From positions 1,993,522 through 2,057,521 of the forward strand of contig PJRA01000216.1 of assembly GCA_016987375.1 (NCBI GenBank): a stretch of DNA of 64,000 nt, given 5' to 3'. The notes beneath the pieces are model-generated. The model was not told where the DNA came from and did no database searches. It saw nothing but the letters and a program-made list of their open reading frames with translations. Made by a program: the position numbers and the translations under genes. Shown one piece after another: positions 35,785 through 47,153 of this stretch. Source of the DNA: Brachionus koreanus. Its lineage: Eukaryota; Rotifera; Eurotatoria; Ploima; Brachionidae. The first letter of the stretch is position 1. The number at the start of each line of letters is the position of its first letter.

Positions 35785-36573
35785 TTAATGCACTGTGTAA
35801 TGATGCTCTTTTAAATAAAGTATTCTGTAGAATAAAATACCCAGAGGCAAAATAACTACAATTACTGCAGCTAGTATTAAAACATCGCGAACATTTATAT
35901 TAAAAATACCCTTAGCTTTTAAATCAGACCTTTTCTCCCTATATAATGTAGTATTTGGTACTTGAATTAACGTTTTATCCTCAACACTATTTAAAAGTTC
36001 ATCATTATGATTTTTTAGAGACTCTATTTTACTATCAAATTTTCGTAAAAATCTTTTTGCTTGTCTCGCTTGTTTAGATTTTTTTGCACTTTGTTCGTTA
36101 ATAACTCTAGATTCTCTTAGAAGAGGTGCTTCCAAATTAGATGAATCAAGTTTTGTATTAACTTCATTTTGAACTTGAGCTTTGTCATTTACATTATTAG
36201 GCTGATTATAATCTTCTGAAGATTTATCATCCTCACTCTCGATACTATTTGTTTCCAGGTGGAGAGAAAGCAAATTACTGCTATTTAGCCGAGTTACTGG
36301 ATAATCGGATATTTTGAGTTGGTTGGCAAATTTTTCCGAATAATATGAATTAGGCTTTATCGGAATTTTGACAACTTTAAGTGCATATATATCACGTTCA
36401 TTTTGAAGGCTGTTTATTCGCTTCAAATCTGCAATAGATATACCGAATTTCATTGATATTGTGTGCAATGTTTCATCTTCTTTTAAATTATAGTCAATGT
36501 ACAAATATTGAGCCAAACTTGTCTCTTTGATGTCCCTAAAATTAGATTCTTTGGGACGAAACCTATTGCTCAT
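35785..36573 (-). CDS. LYSMD3: LysM and transmembrane protein (LYSMD3/4-like)
   Basis: Single-exon 262-residue protein. A LysM domain spans about residues 25-72 (YNLKEDETLHTISMKFGIS, then LKRINSLQ and VVKIPI). A long charged linker follows, then one transmembrane helix near residues 225-250 (VLILAAVIVVILPLGILFYR) and a short tail. This order (LysM, linker, C-terminal helix) and length are those of animal LYSMD3/LYSMD4, type II membrane proteins of the secretory pathway or cell surface. The animal LysM substrate is not well established. The start codon lies 188 bases downstream of the Ku70 stop on the same strand. Confidence 0.88.
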   Translation of the reverse strand: MSNRFRPKESNFRDIKETSLAQYLYIDYNLKEDETLHTISMKFGISIADLKRINSLQNERDIYALKVVKIPIKPNSYYSEKFANQLKISDYPVTRLNSSNLLSLHLETNSIESEDDKSSEDYNQPNNVNDKAQVQNEVNTKLDSSNLEAPLLRESRVINEQSAKKSKQARQAKRFLRKFDSKIESLKNHNDELLNSVEDKTLIQVPNTTLYREKRSDLKAKGIFNINVRDVLILAAVIVVILPLGILFYRILYLKEHHYTVH

Positions 36574-36761
36574 TCTATTTTCAATTAAACACTTAGTTTG
36601 AAAAAACTATCTTTCAAATTAAAAGGCTATTATTACCTTCAATTTATAAAATAAAATATTTAATTATAAAAATTTTATTTAGAAAAAGATTTAATTATTC
36701 TAATTTAGAGTCAAATTAGGTTGTATATACACAAATTTGTATCATTCGAATTCTTAAATAT

Positions 36762-39202
36762 TCATAAACCTAAGTAAGCATAAATTTCTCGAACTAAATC
36801 ATCTTTTTTTGTTCCTTTTGCCGAAATTTTTTGTTCTTTTATAAATTCTTTTAATTTGGCAACTGTTAGCTTTTCAAGCTATCAAAAAAAAAATACAATA
36901 TAATTATAAATAAAATCAATGCTTACTTTTCCAGCTTTGGCTTCTGTCATCACATCAATTTCTTCATTATTCTTGGTTTTTTTAATCAAAGTTCCTCCGG
37001 ATTGATCAGTCTAAAACATTTATAGAATTAAAAAATTAACTAGTAGATAAAATTACTTTTCTCTTGGATTTGGCTTGTGTTGATTTTTCAGGAAGGCTCA
37101 ATTCACTAATGATATTGTCAAGAAAATGCCCAGCCCTCTTTTCTATACGAGAATTATCAGGTAGAGTCAAATCCTCAATTTGTTCGGTTTCTTCTCTAGC
37201 TAAAGCAATAGCTTCAATTTCGAACCAAAGTTTTTGTAAAGCAGGATTTTTAAAATCTTCTGGGCTATATTTGAACTTAAGTTTATTAATACATTTCGTA
37301 AACAATTCAGCAACTTGTGGATTTTCTGACAAGTAAAAAAAAATAAAAAAAATAATATTTCTAAAATTAATACTTTTTGTTTCTACCATTCTGTCTATTT
37401 GACGTATATCATCAGCAAATGGCAAATACAAAACATGAAAACCTGGAGGTATCATTTGTATTTTCTCTTCGACCTCTTCTTGTTGAGGATACAAAGCAAC
37501 CAATCTTGGTGGTGTATTGACCCTACAAATCATTTCACACAATATGAATTTTTCTTTTTCCAAACACTTTTGTAACAATGCCCCAAACAATGTTGTGCTA
37601 CCCTCAATCGACTAAAATTAAATCTATATAAAAAAAATCAAATTTATTTCATATTCATCTACTTTTTCATCAGGATATAGAAAATGACCTGGCTTAACAT
37701 ACATGTATGGTTTAATAGTTTTTAAATCTTTAAAGCCGATTAATCTGAGTGCTGGATTTCCAAAGCGCTTTATAGATTTTATTTCGTCCTGTTCGAATGC
37801 TATTCTTTTTCCAAATATGTCTAAGGCAAGTTTTGTATCAGAAGCGAAAAGAATTTCTCCTGTGTCCTAAATAATTAAAATAGAAAAGCTATTGAAATTT
37901 GAAGTTATTTTAATACTGGGTTAAATCGCCGTGTAACTGTTTTAGTCTCAACATTTGTTTTTTTATCAAGCTTTATTTTAGTCGGTTTAGAACATTCTCT
38001 TACTAAATTAAATCTTTTAAATTTAAGCAAAATTTAAAGAATTTTAATTATAAAAAGTAACTTTTTTCTTACACACTACATGAAATGGACAAATTATTAT
38101 CAAATTCTAAATTTAAATGAGTATATGGTCTTCGCTTGTGATCTTTAGATCTCACACTTGAATTAAATTTTTTTCTTTAATATTCATTGAAATTAAGTAC
38201 TAATAAATTTACGTTTTTTCCAACTCTTCAAAATTTTCGGCAGGATCAGGCAGCAGTTTTATCTCTTCTTCTGAAAGCATTAAAGCATCCTTTTAAATTT
38301 ATATTTGTTAAGATAGAATCAAAATTATGAAAATAAATAAATTTACAGCATAGAATTTTGAGAAGTCAAATTTTTCTCCTTCTAAAACGACTGGCACNNN
38401 NNNNNNNNNNNNNNNNNNNNNNNNNNNNNNNNNNNNNNNNNNNNNNNNGTCTTTGCGAGTAAAAAGCATTATTCTTCTGGTATCCAATTTTTGAGTACTG
38501 AAAAAAATTGATCAATTTATAGAAAAATCTGGATTAAGTTATACATTAGCGAAAACATATTTGAACACCACCAGAATACTTTGTTTAATGCATACTCATT
38601 GCTATTGCCATATTCTTGGCGAAAATTTTTAAAATCAAAATCTTAAGAAAAAATTAAAACTAGCATTAAATTAAAATTATATATAAAGAAAATACTTGTG
38701 CTAAATTGTTCAATTTCTTTAATTCTTTCAGCACTAGGTTGATCTAATTCCTAAATATAATAAGTTAAATCACTAAGCTTGATATGTTGGCAACTAGTTT
38801 TACTTGTAGAGTATAAATGTGAGGAAAATCTTCACTGGTATTGTTTTGCTCGGTTCCAAAAAATACGATTCCTAAAAAATCTTTGTCACTTCCATAAATT
38901 TTTTGCTGATACATATTTTGAATGGCCTTTAGAGCTTTAATTTTGAATATATTTTTTTAAATAAATTAAAATGTACTTTCATGCATTTTTCAAATAATGT
39001 TTTGTCCTCAACTTCTGCTCTGACGAACATACTCGATGAACAATCAACAAGAAACAATGTACCATCTCGTAAAGAGCTAATCTAGATAAGAATTTCAAAA
39101 ATTGAAATAACATATTAATGAATCTAAAAATACAGGATTTAAGCCTATTTGGTCATCATATTCTTGGTCAAAATCGTTTTCAAATCCAAATGTACCATCC
39201 AT
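36762..39202 (-). CDS. XRCC6: Ku70 (XRCC6), DNA end-binding subunit
   Basis: About fifteen exons on the minus strand: 39202-39134, 39081-38977, 38926-38804, 38750-38696, 38641-38545, 38497 into the gap and out to 38347, 38289-38213, 38174-38073, 38013-37917, 37866-37663, 37611-37374, 37325-37057, 37010-36927 and 36878-36762. Visible coding plus the 51-base gap is a multiple of three, about 595 residues against 609 in human. Features in order: von Willebrand-type N-terminus (LFLVDCSSSMF, FLGIVFFGTEQN, RRIMLFTRKD), the beta-barrel (RRFNPDTGEILFASDT, IKRFGNPALRLIGFK, YMYVKPGHFLYPDE), LFGALLQKCLEKE, PPGFHVLYLPFADD, and a C-terminal SAP domain (LEKLTVAKLKEFI). It works with Ku80 in non-homologous end joining. 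The sequence encloses many very short introns of about 45-60 bp. Confidence 0.95.
38398..38448. other. Assembly gap (N) inside a Ku70 coding exon
   Basis: 51 unknown bases. The reading frame is in phase 0 on both sides, so a gap of this length keeps the frame, but the true length may be an estimate. Confidence 0.97.
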
Positions 39203-40560
39203 AATAAGAATAAAGTTGTTCAATATAATTCAAAAAAGAACTCAAAAATTTGATTAAAATATTAGTGCTTGTCAGAATATTTTCACCATCATATATACAT
39301 GTTTAAGCAAGATTTTAAAAATATTTTATTTATAAAAATTATTATAAAACAATTCGCGTAAATGCTACGTCTCAATATTTAGAAATTATTATAATTTAAA
39401 ATTTTTTGAATTTTTGGTTGAAAAATATACTTATGAATAGATGAAAATTTTCATAACAATCTTTACTTATTCGATATTTTTGATCTTTTTTTTTTGTTTT
39501 TATTTAAAAATCTATACTTTTTTTAGGCAAATTTTAGGTTATTTTATTAAACAAGATTAAAATAAATTTTTTTTATTCATTAATTTTTATTGTAACTTTA
39601 AAGGACTGTCAATAAATTACAACTAAAGACTGTACAACCCTAACTAAGCGAACTTTTTAACCCCGACTTTGAATTAAAAAATTCACCATTAAACTATACG
39701 GTTTATTTTGAAATTTTTCTTGCAATTTTTCTTAAATGATTTAACTTAAGGATCTTAAAAGCAACTAATTTTTTTTTAATTTTTCATTATTAGAATTGAT
39801 CATGAACTTCTCTTTGGAAGTTTAGAAAAAAGTTTATGTCTATCGAAACCTTTTTTTAATTTTTTTTTTAAATACGTAAATTTTAAATTTTAATTTTAAT
39901 TATGATTTCAAAATTTAGAACGGTGAAATTGGTATCAATTGTTAGAATTTGAAATATTACATAAACTTCGGAAATTTTCCATATTCAAAAATTGAATTTT
40001 TTGAAATGCTCTGCTCCAAAAAAAATTGCTCTCTACTTCATCCTTCATTCATTCATATTTAGAAACCAAAATAAATTCAATATTCACTATTTTTAATCTT
40101 ATCTTCGTAATTTAGGGATATCAATACTAAAAGACAATTTCTAAAATAAGCCGAAAAAATCTGATTTAGTTTTTTTACTAATATAGAACCTCAGAGAATT
40201 TTTTCTATGATATGTTATTTTGCTGATAAATTTCGTTAACAAAAAAATTTTAAAAGCGATTTTTTAGTTTCTATGACAACAAAGGGTTAAAAATAAACAA
40301 AGAAAAAAACACAAAGAAAACACTCACCACACCCCGTAAAAACTATGACATAAACTACGAACTAGATAAGAGCAAATACTTTCTCAATTTTCTTAGGTAC
40401 TAGGCTAAAAAATTACCACACATTATATTGTTAACTCATTATATAATTAACCTTAAACAGAATAACGAATGGTAATTTTGATACAAAATTTTATTGATAA
40501 CGGTTTATAGAAATATAGTTTAATAAACATTTAATTTTAAAGTAATACGAGACTATTTTG
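39203..40560. other. Intergenic, AT-rich, Ku70 promoter side
   Basis: No exon, RNA gene or repeat recognised. Confidence 0.5.
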
Positions 40561-40975
40561 TTTGGATCAAAATGCTTAAAACATCTGGGATTTTTCGACT
40601 TATTTAATTTTTTCTGTCCCTGATGAATTACAGCATATTCCTACTGTGAGCCTTTCTTTTTTCATTTTTTTACCTGATACAGCTTCACTTGCCAAAATTT
40701 TTTTAGGAAACATTTTGTAAAAAAAGGCGGTTTCATCGAAATTAAAAACATCTTGAGGCTTGTAATTAAAAGTTATTATTTTTAAATTTTTCACGTTGAT
40801 TTCTGACAACTTGTTTGTCTACCAAACCAGACTCACCATGACTTGTATATTGCGAAATGAGATGCCTTTTCTTAATTTTCGAAATCCAATTTAAGAGTAT
40901 TTCAAGTTTTTGATTTTAAACTTTGTTCCAAAATCATGAGCCTTGTGAATTAACATTTGATCACTGGCGGGGATT
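40561..40975 (-). pseudogene. Tigger/pogo transposase fossil
   Basis: On the minus strand, fragments in different frames follow the pogo/Tigger order: SDQMLIHKAHDFGTKFKIK and WISKIKKRHLIS from the CENP-B-type DNA-binding domain, then QDVFNFDETAFFYKMFPKK, the first catalytic aspartate region of the DDE domain, KKERLTVGICCNSSGTEKIK, and after a frameshift NPRCFKHFDPN. At least two frameshifts and a stop make it dead. The 69-residue open frame at 40809-40600 is only its best preserved part. Confidence 0.75.
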
Positions 40976-42492
40976 TTATTAGCGAAAAGTTCAAATGAAA
41001 TGCCTCTACAAGTTGTGAATGAAGAGCACCTCTATTTCTAGACTCATAAGAGTCTTGGTCGTTAAGATACTATTACTATTCAACTGAGCTCTATACAGTA
41101 TTGCACAAAAATTTAGACTCATCAGTTTTTTTATATGTTAATTTAGTTAAACATTAAAAAACTAAAATTTATTTTAAAAAATTTATTAGATAAAAATCGA
41201 TTTTTAATAAAACTAGCTCTGCCTTTCAAAATGATGCAAAATAAATGATAAGTCCTTTTATCATTTAGCTGAAAAATTTAAAATAAAAAAATAGCATAAA
41301 AATGAACCACAAGAAAAAACAATGATTCCTTTGGAGTCCCAAAGGCCAGGGAGACCAAGAAACTTATAGCTTCAATAATCTTTTTATAAAATCAGTATTG
41401 TATAGTATTAGTATTGTTTACAATGTGGCTCCACACGCAATATGCTGTAGCTCTTTTTCTTATTTTTTTAATTTGATTTTTACTTTAATTATAACTTTTC
41501 ACTTAATCCACTTTTATTTTTGATTTACTACTTTAATTGCCTCAACAAATGCAAAATAATTTCTTTTTCTTTTCTTAATTTGGCTTTTTTTATTAAATAT
41601 CTGCGAATTTGATAATTAAGATACTTTTTGTTCTATATAGATTTTTTTTTATTAAAATAGATTCTATTAACATGTTTAGCTGTTATTTAAATAAATTAGA
41701 GGTAAACTTTCATAATTTAGAGGTAAGCAAAAATCATATGCCTTATTTAAATTGCATAAAAAAGTTGATTTCTTTAAAAAAATAAAATAATAGTTTTGAA
41801 TAATTAGAAAAATTAAGCATTAAAAAATTAAAATCAAATCTTAATACAAAATCTATAAAAACACCACAAGTTAAAACACGTCTTTGGACCATACACCAAA
41901 GTACATCTCGCACATGCTATAATGTTGTTAACTTTGAGCGCATGCTCTAATAGCGTAATCCCGCGTTTAGGTCCCCAACAAACACTGAAAGTCTTAGTTT
42001 AATGCATCATTAAGACTCGATTTTAAAATAAAAAATAATTTTTTGTTTATGCTAACAAAATGCCGAAATTTTGAATTTTGATTTTCTAGAAAGATAACTC
42101 AAAAATTTTATTTTTTGAGGCACCAAAACCAAATTTTTGAGATTCTACTGCGACGTTACAAAACAAATATTTACGGTACTTCATTCAAAAAATAAATTTT
42201 ATTTTTAATAAAAATCTCATTAAGTTTTCATAAAATTTTAATGCTTCATTAAATAAAAAACTTGTTTTAAATTCAAATAAATGCTCATAAAACTTTTTGT
42301 TTCGTAACAATATTTATTATTAGAAAGCACTAATTATTTTTATTTTAATATAACTTTAAATCAGAAAATTTAATTTAATTATTAAATAATATCTATAAAA
42401 ATATATATTCCAAAAAATAGAATGCATAAAATTTTTTTATCAAAATTTTTATTTAAAAATGATCAATAAATTTTTTAATTTGAAATAATGCT
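40976..42492. other. Intergenic, AT-rich
   Basis: No gene recognised. A GC-richer patch with TAGCGTAATCCCGCGTTTAG (about 41951-41970) has no visible structure or open frame that I can interpret. Confidence 0.4.
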
Positions 42493-43395
42493 TTAATTTC
42501 GAGCAGAAGGCTGCCTAGTTTCACTTCTGCTTGAGCTCACCCTTTCTTTTTTCTCCTCTTCTTCTTTTCTTTCGGTGTTCCTCGCACTTTTCTTTTCGTC
42601 TCCTTCTCCTTTAGTGCTTCTATTTGTTATTTGTCCTTCATTCTGGTTTTGTTCTGGATTTTCTTTAGATTCTTTTTTTACCGATCTGGCACTATTCAAT
42701 TGACTTCGATTTGTTTTTTGCTGATTGTCTACTTCGCCTTCCAATTGCTTGAGAAAAATCAACTTCAAATTAATTTACAATTTAGAAAAAATTACATTTA
42801 ATTCAAGTTTTAAGCTTTCTTGTTCGTTATTTTCAACCTTGAAAATAAATTAAGAACCAGTTAAAATATGATTTTTAGAAAACTACTTCGTTGCCAGTAG
42901 CATTTTCCACTGGAGTTGGATCAATTTTTTCCTTAACAAAAAAATCAATTTTTAATCAAAACAAATAATTTACGATAAAATAATAATTAGTAAACAATCA
43001 AAAGTTATTTATTCATAAGTACTCTAATTTCAGAGAATTATTTGGACAATTAGTTTAATTTTTTAAATAATTAAATTCGAATTTAAATTTAATGGAGATT
43101 AATGCAGTTTTTTTACCAAAATAAATTTTTGACAATGAAAGGAGAAAATTAAAATGAACACAGAAAAAAATGATTTTTTGATTTTAAATAAAATCTTACC
43201 ACTTTTTCAGCTGTTTCGTTTTCATTCGAAAGACGAGCAGATTGAGCACGATTGACCGGTTCAGTTTCTTTATTTTTTGCTGAACCAACTCGAGCTGAAC
43301 TCAATCTGGATGGCGCTTTTATTTCCTAGAAAAAAAAATTAGAAAAATATTGATCAATTTTCTTGAAATGAAAAATTTGAAATTACTTCAGACAT
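42493..43395 (-). CDS. Charged, disordered protein with SAR motifs, function unknown
   Basis: Five exons on the minus strand: 43395-43387, 43325-43200, 42931-42887, 42837-42796 and 42762-42493, every one a multiple of three, giving 163 residues. The first coding exon is only ATG TCT GAA. The protein is rich in S, R, K, E, N and Q, with repeated SAR motifs (LSSARVGS, AQSARLSN, LNSARSVKK, QPSARN) and no hydrophobic core, transmembrane segment or known domain. It is probably intrinsically disordered. Because all exons are in phase 0, internal ones could be skipped without shifting the frame. I do not recognise a family. Support for the model is clean splice signals and consistent composition across exons. 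Confidence 0.65.
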
Positions 43396-43947
43396 AGTGT
43401 TAAAAATTTTAGCAAAATATTTAATGAAAACTTTTTTTAATGATTTTAAAAACTTAATATTTCATTTTAATTTATAAACTACTAAATTTCCCCTTAAGTG
43501 TAAAAATTTTCCGTTGCCTAAGCTGCAATTTCGATTTTGGTACATTTTACAATAAACTTAGTTTTTACCATTTAATTAAAGCTCAAGATTTATAATCTAA
43601 AATAAAAGCAAACAAGACCTAGCTTTAATTTACCAATAAGTTTATTAGCTATAAAATTTAAATAATTTCTACCTAATTTCATAAATAGTCAGTTGAATTG
43701 ACGTTTTGTAAGGGACTGTACCGAGATTTAAAAAAAAAACGATCACTTAAAAAATAACTCCCATTTAATTTGCAATTTTAATTTTTCATATGTAATGAAA
43801 ATTAAAATTTTCAAATAATTTCCACCTTATTTTCAAATATTCAATTGAGTTAACGTGGCTTCAAGTTCTTTGATACTCGAAAAAAAAATGATTATTTAAC
43901 AACAACTGTATAAATTAAGAAAAATAGAAATTTTATTAAAAATTAGT
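43396..43947. other. Divergent intergenic region
   Basis: 552 AT-rich bases between the start codons of the SAR-motif gene (-) and the oxidoreductase gene (+), so it probably holds both promoters. Two similar segments, CTACCTAATTTC near 43671 and TTTCCACCTTATTTTC near 43819, each lead into a GTTGA/AATTGA-type stretch and an A-run, suggesting a local duplication. Confidence 0.35.
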
Positions 43948-45342
43948 ATGAATTTAGTATCGATTTTAGTAGTAGGCTGTGGTAACAGAGGTGAAGTTTA
44001 TGCCTCATATGCATTGAAGCACCCAGATCGAGCTAAAGTGGTAGCAATTGCTGAGCCGAGAGTTCACTTGCGAAAAAAAATTAAATATATTCACAATTTG
44101 ACAGATGACAAATACATATTTACTGATTGGCATCAAATTATTGATTTGAATGAGCGAATTGCTAATTGCGCAATTATCGCTCTACCAGACAAATTGCACA
44201 AAGAAGCAACGATCGCCTTTCTCAAAAAAGGCTACAATATTCTATTAGAAAAGCCGATGGCTGCTCATTTGGATGATTGCTTCCATATAACATCTACTAG
44301 CCGTTTATATCCATCTCAAATCAATGCAGTATGCCATGTGCTCAGATATTTGGCACCTTGCATTAAAATCAAACAATTAATTGACTCTGGTGCTATTGGT
44401 AACGTTGTCAATATTAACCACACTGAGCCGGTCGGCTTTTATCATTTTGCTCATTCATTTGTGCGCGGAAATTGGAACAATGAGTCAAGAAGTTCTTTTT
44501 CTCTGCTAGCTAAATGTTGTCATGACATTGATTTAATTATTTACTGGATGCAAGGTAAAAAATGTACACAAGTACAGTCATTCGGTTCCTTGAATCATTT
44601 CAAAAAATCAAATGCACCAGAAAACTCTGGTGAATTGTGTGTGACATGTCCAGTTGAACCAGAGTGTTGCTATTCAGCAAAAAAAATATATCTTACCAGA
44701 GATCCATCTAGATGGCCTGCTAAAGTTGTCTTAAATTCAGAAGTTCAAAATATAATCGATAACGAGTCAGATATTGAAGATTTATATTTAGAAAAAAGCT
44801 TAGAAGAAAAAATTAAATTGCTTGAACAATGTCTTAGTCATGAAAAAACCGAATATGGCCGTTGTGTGTATAAAATGCCTGATAATGATGTGTGTGATAA
44901 TCAAATAGTTAATATGCAATTTGATGATGGATCAACTGCATCAATGACAATGATTGCATTTACTAAAGATATATGCACTAGAAAGACAAAGATTTATGGC
45001 ACCAAAGGTATGCTTGAATGGGATGATTCTAACCTTTATAATAAAGTGGTCCATACTGATTTTTTGAACAACAAAACTGAGATAATTGATTGTGAGAACA
45101 TTTTTTATTTTGATGCCAAGGATACAAACGAAAATATCAAATTAGATGGACACGGTGGATCAGACTATTTATTGATGAATTCATTCATTGAAGCTTGCAT
45201 TAAAAATGACAAAAAGTTGGTGCTAACTGATTTTGAAGATTCGTTTAAGAGTCACTTAATAGTCTTTGCTGCAGAGTATAGTCGAATTCACAATCAAGTA
45301 ATAGATATTGATGAATTTTGTAAAATTAAAAAAATCGAGTGA
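43948..45342 (+). CDS. Gfo/Idh/MocA-family NAD(P)-dependent oxidoreductase
   Basis: Single-exon 464-residue protein. The N-terminal Rossmann fold carries VVGCGNRGEVYASYAL as nucleotide-binding loop, then AIAEPR at the end of strand 2, IIALPDKLHKE, and the family EKP motif in LLEKPMAAH. The C-terminal domain has HDIDLIIYWM, whose His/Asp correspond to catalytic residues in the family, and HGGSDYLLMNSF. A cysteine-rich insert (ELCVTCPVEPECCYSA) is a feature of a subgroup found in bacteria and some invertebrates. The substrate, probably a sugar or inositol-like polyol, is not predictable. The absence of introns contrasts with most neighbours but base use looks native. It lies divergent to the SAR-motif gene. 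Confidence 0.88.
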   Translation: MNLVSILVVGCGNRGEVYASYALKHPDRAKVVAIAEPRVHLRKKIKYIHNLTDDKYIFTDWHQIIDLNERIANCAIIALPDKLHKEATIAFLKKGYNILLEKPMAAHLDDCFHITSTSRLYPSQINAVCHVLRYLAPCIKIKQLIDSGAIGNVVNINHTEPVGFYHFAHSFVRGNWNNESRSSFSLLAKCCHDIDLIIYWMQGKKCTQVQSFGSLNHFKKSNAPENSGELCVTCPVEPECCYSAKKIYLTRDPSRWPAKVVLNSEVQNIIDNESDIEDLYLEKSLEEKIKLLEQCLSHEKTEYGRCVYKMPDNDVCDNQIVNMQFDDGSTASMTMIAFTKDICTRKTKIYGTKGMLEWDDSNLYNKVVHTDFLNNKTEIIDCENIFYFDAKDTNENIKLDGHGGSDYLLMNSFIEACIKNDKKLVLTDFEDSFKSHLIVFAAEYSRIHNQVIDIDEFCKIKKIE

Positions 45343-45792
45343 TTAATTTATTTATTAGAACAAAGCAGTTAATTTTTTAAACTTTTAAAATATTTACATT
45401 TCAAAAATATTTTTAAAAAATAAAAGTTAGTTTAACTTAATCCAGATAAATCAAATTAGAATATACTTTTTTGATTACCATTGATATATATATTTTTTTT
45501 AAACGGACTGACTTGAAAAAACTTCACCTTGTAAAAAAGTTTGAATACGAGACCGATCACTCTTTCGTGAATAGATTAAATTATTTTAAGAAAAAATTTC
45601 TTTGGTTTTTTTTTAAAAAACTATCCATGATACTTTCTAAATTAAATAAGGCTAAGTCAAAAATTAATTAATTAATGAACTGTTTTTTAAAAGCTAAAAA
45701 TAAATAAAAAATTAATCAAAAAAGTTTAATAAAATAATTCAATTTTGTTTTTCATTAAAATAATTTCAAATTTTTGGCTAAAAAAAATTTAA

Positions 45793-45981
45793 ATGGAATG
45801 TTTATTTAAAAATCCTAAATTGAAATCCATCTCATCGATAAGACTAAGATCATGGATTGTGCCAGGAGTAACCAGTATTAAGAACATGGATGAAGAAGAC
45901 AAACCGGATTTAGATAATTTTGCTGATTTGAACAAGAAGAAAGAAGACAAAACTGATCATAAATTTAATAATTTTTTTCTA
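45793..45981 (+). CDS. Short ORF fragment cut by a piggyBac-like end
   Basis: About 60 residues from the ATG (MECLFKNPKLKSISS, then MDEEDKPDLDNFADLN and a lysine-rich stretch) have gene-like composition, but the frame then runs directly into the transposon terminus at 45982. It could be a small gene whose 3' part was displaced, or the flank of a mobile element. No family recognised. Confidence 0.25.
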
Positions 45982-46023
45982 TTAACACTAGAACGCCCGA
46001 GGGGTTTTTTAGACCCCTTTTTG
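45982..46023 (+). mobile_element. piggyBac-like terminus with palindrome
   Basis: TTAA, CACTAGAACGCCCG, then AGGGGTTTTTTAGACCCCT, a stem-loop. The first 12 bases match the 10420 end; the palindrome differs. A similar palindrome without the TTAA is at 63910-63935. Confidence 0.45.
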
Positions 46024-47153
46024 AATCATCATGAGCACAATCATGAGCATGAGGGTAAATCATTTGTTGTTTATTTTAAAAAAATTATATTGGCCTCCCA
46101 AATTATGAAAGATCTCGTTCAGTTTTGTTGTTTCCAATAAAATATTGAAACTTACATAAATGAATACAAAATGATTTATCACGCTCTAATAATAGTTTAT
46201 AATCATGACATCAAGCAGTCAAAAATAATATAAATAGTCATCCAGGTAAAAATAAATTAATATACCATTTTATGAAAGATCAAAATTTAGCAGAATGTTG
46301 TTTAGAATAGGTTAGGGTTATGTTGAATTGAAAAGAGATCAAACATTCAAAAAAGAGAGATGAATCAGTTGAAATTTTAAAAAAATCAATATAAAAGCGA
46401 AAAATATTTAGAATTTTCGGATAAATTAATAAGGATCTTATAAAACTCAAAACTTGACAAAAATATGTTTTTATATTTAATGACATGTCCCCACTCAGTT
46501 AACTAATGTAGCTTAAACGCTTTACGTAAACAAGCATTTAAAAGCTATACAGAAAGGATTTAAAACTTAAAAAAAAATTCAAATTTAGAATTCTTGATTC
46601 AGTTGATTTTATTACTGAATATAATTCTTCAAAAAGAAAGATTTTTAGAGCTGTTTTTCAACAAATCACTCATATTAAATAAAAACATTGATGTTAAAGA
46701 TGAAATCATTAATGAACCATTGCAGTGATAAAAGACTATATAAAATATTGAAGACAAACCGGACCTTAATTCATTCTCTAATTACCTATCATACGTGTAT
46801 AATTAGAATCATTTTCAAATTTGAAAAAAATGTCTTGTTTAAAATAAATATTTTTACGAATTTTAGATCGTCCTTCAAAAAATTGTTTTAGGTTTCTAAG
46901 ACAATCATATATAAAATATAACTGCTAAATAAAACAGATAAGATAAAAGGTAAAAATTGATGCAAATATAATTTTTTTTATCGTTTTTCATAATCGAAAT
47001 TACGAAATTTTTGTCATAATACAAACATTTTATAAGAGTCAAAAAGTGTTAAAAAGGATATAAATGAAATTCAAAAATGTAAAAAAGACTTTAATTTTAT
47101 TCTAAATAAAATAAAAATATTAAACTATTTGTAATTATTTATAAAAATAGAGA

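Larger units (their letters stand above)
45343..47153. other. Intergenic, AT-rich, with a transposon end
   Basis: Beyond the ORF piece at 45793-45981 and the terminus at 45982, no gene is recognised. The last 100 bases hold the promoter of the Shisa-like gene. Confidence 0.45.

Noticed and set aside
46688..46891. 67-residue plus-strand frame
   Set aside because: AT-rich composition, no motif, no flanking exons.
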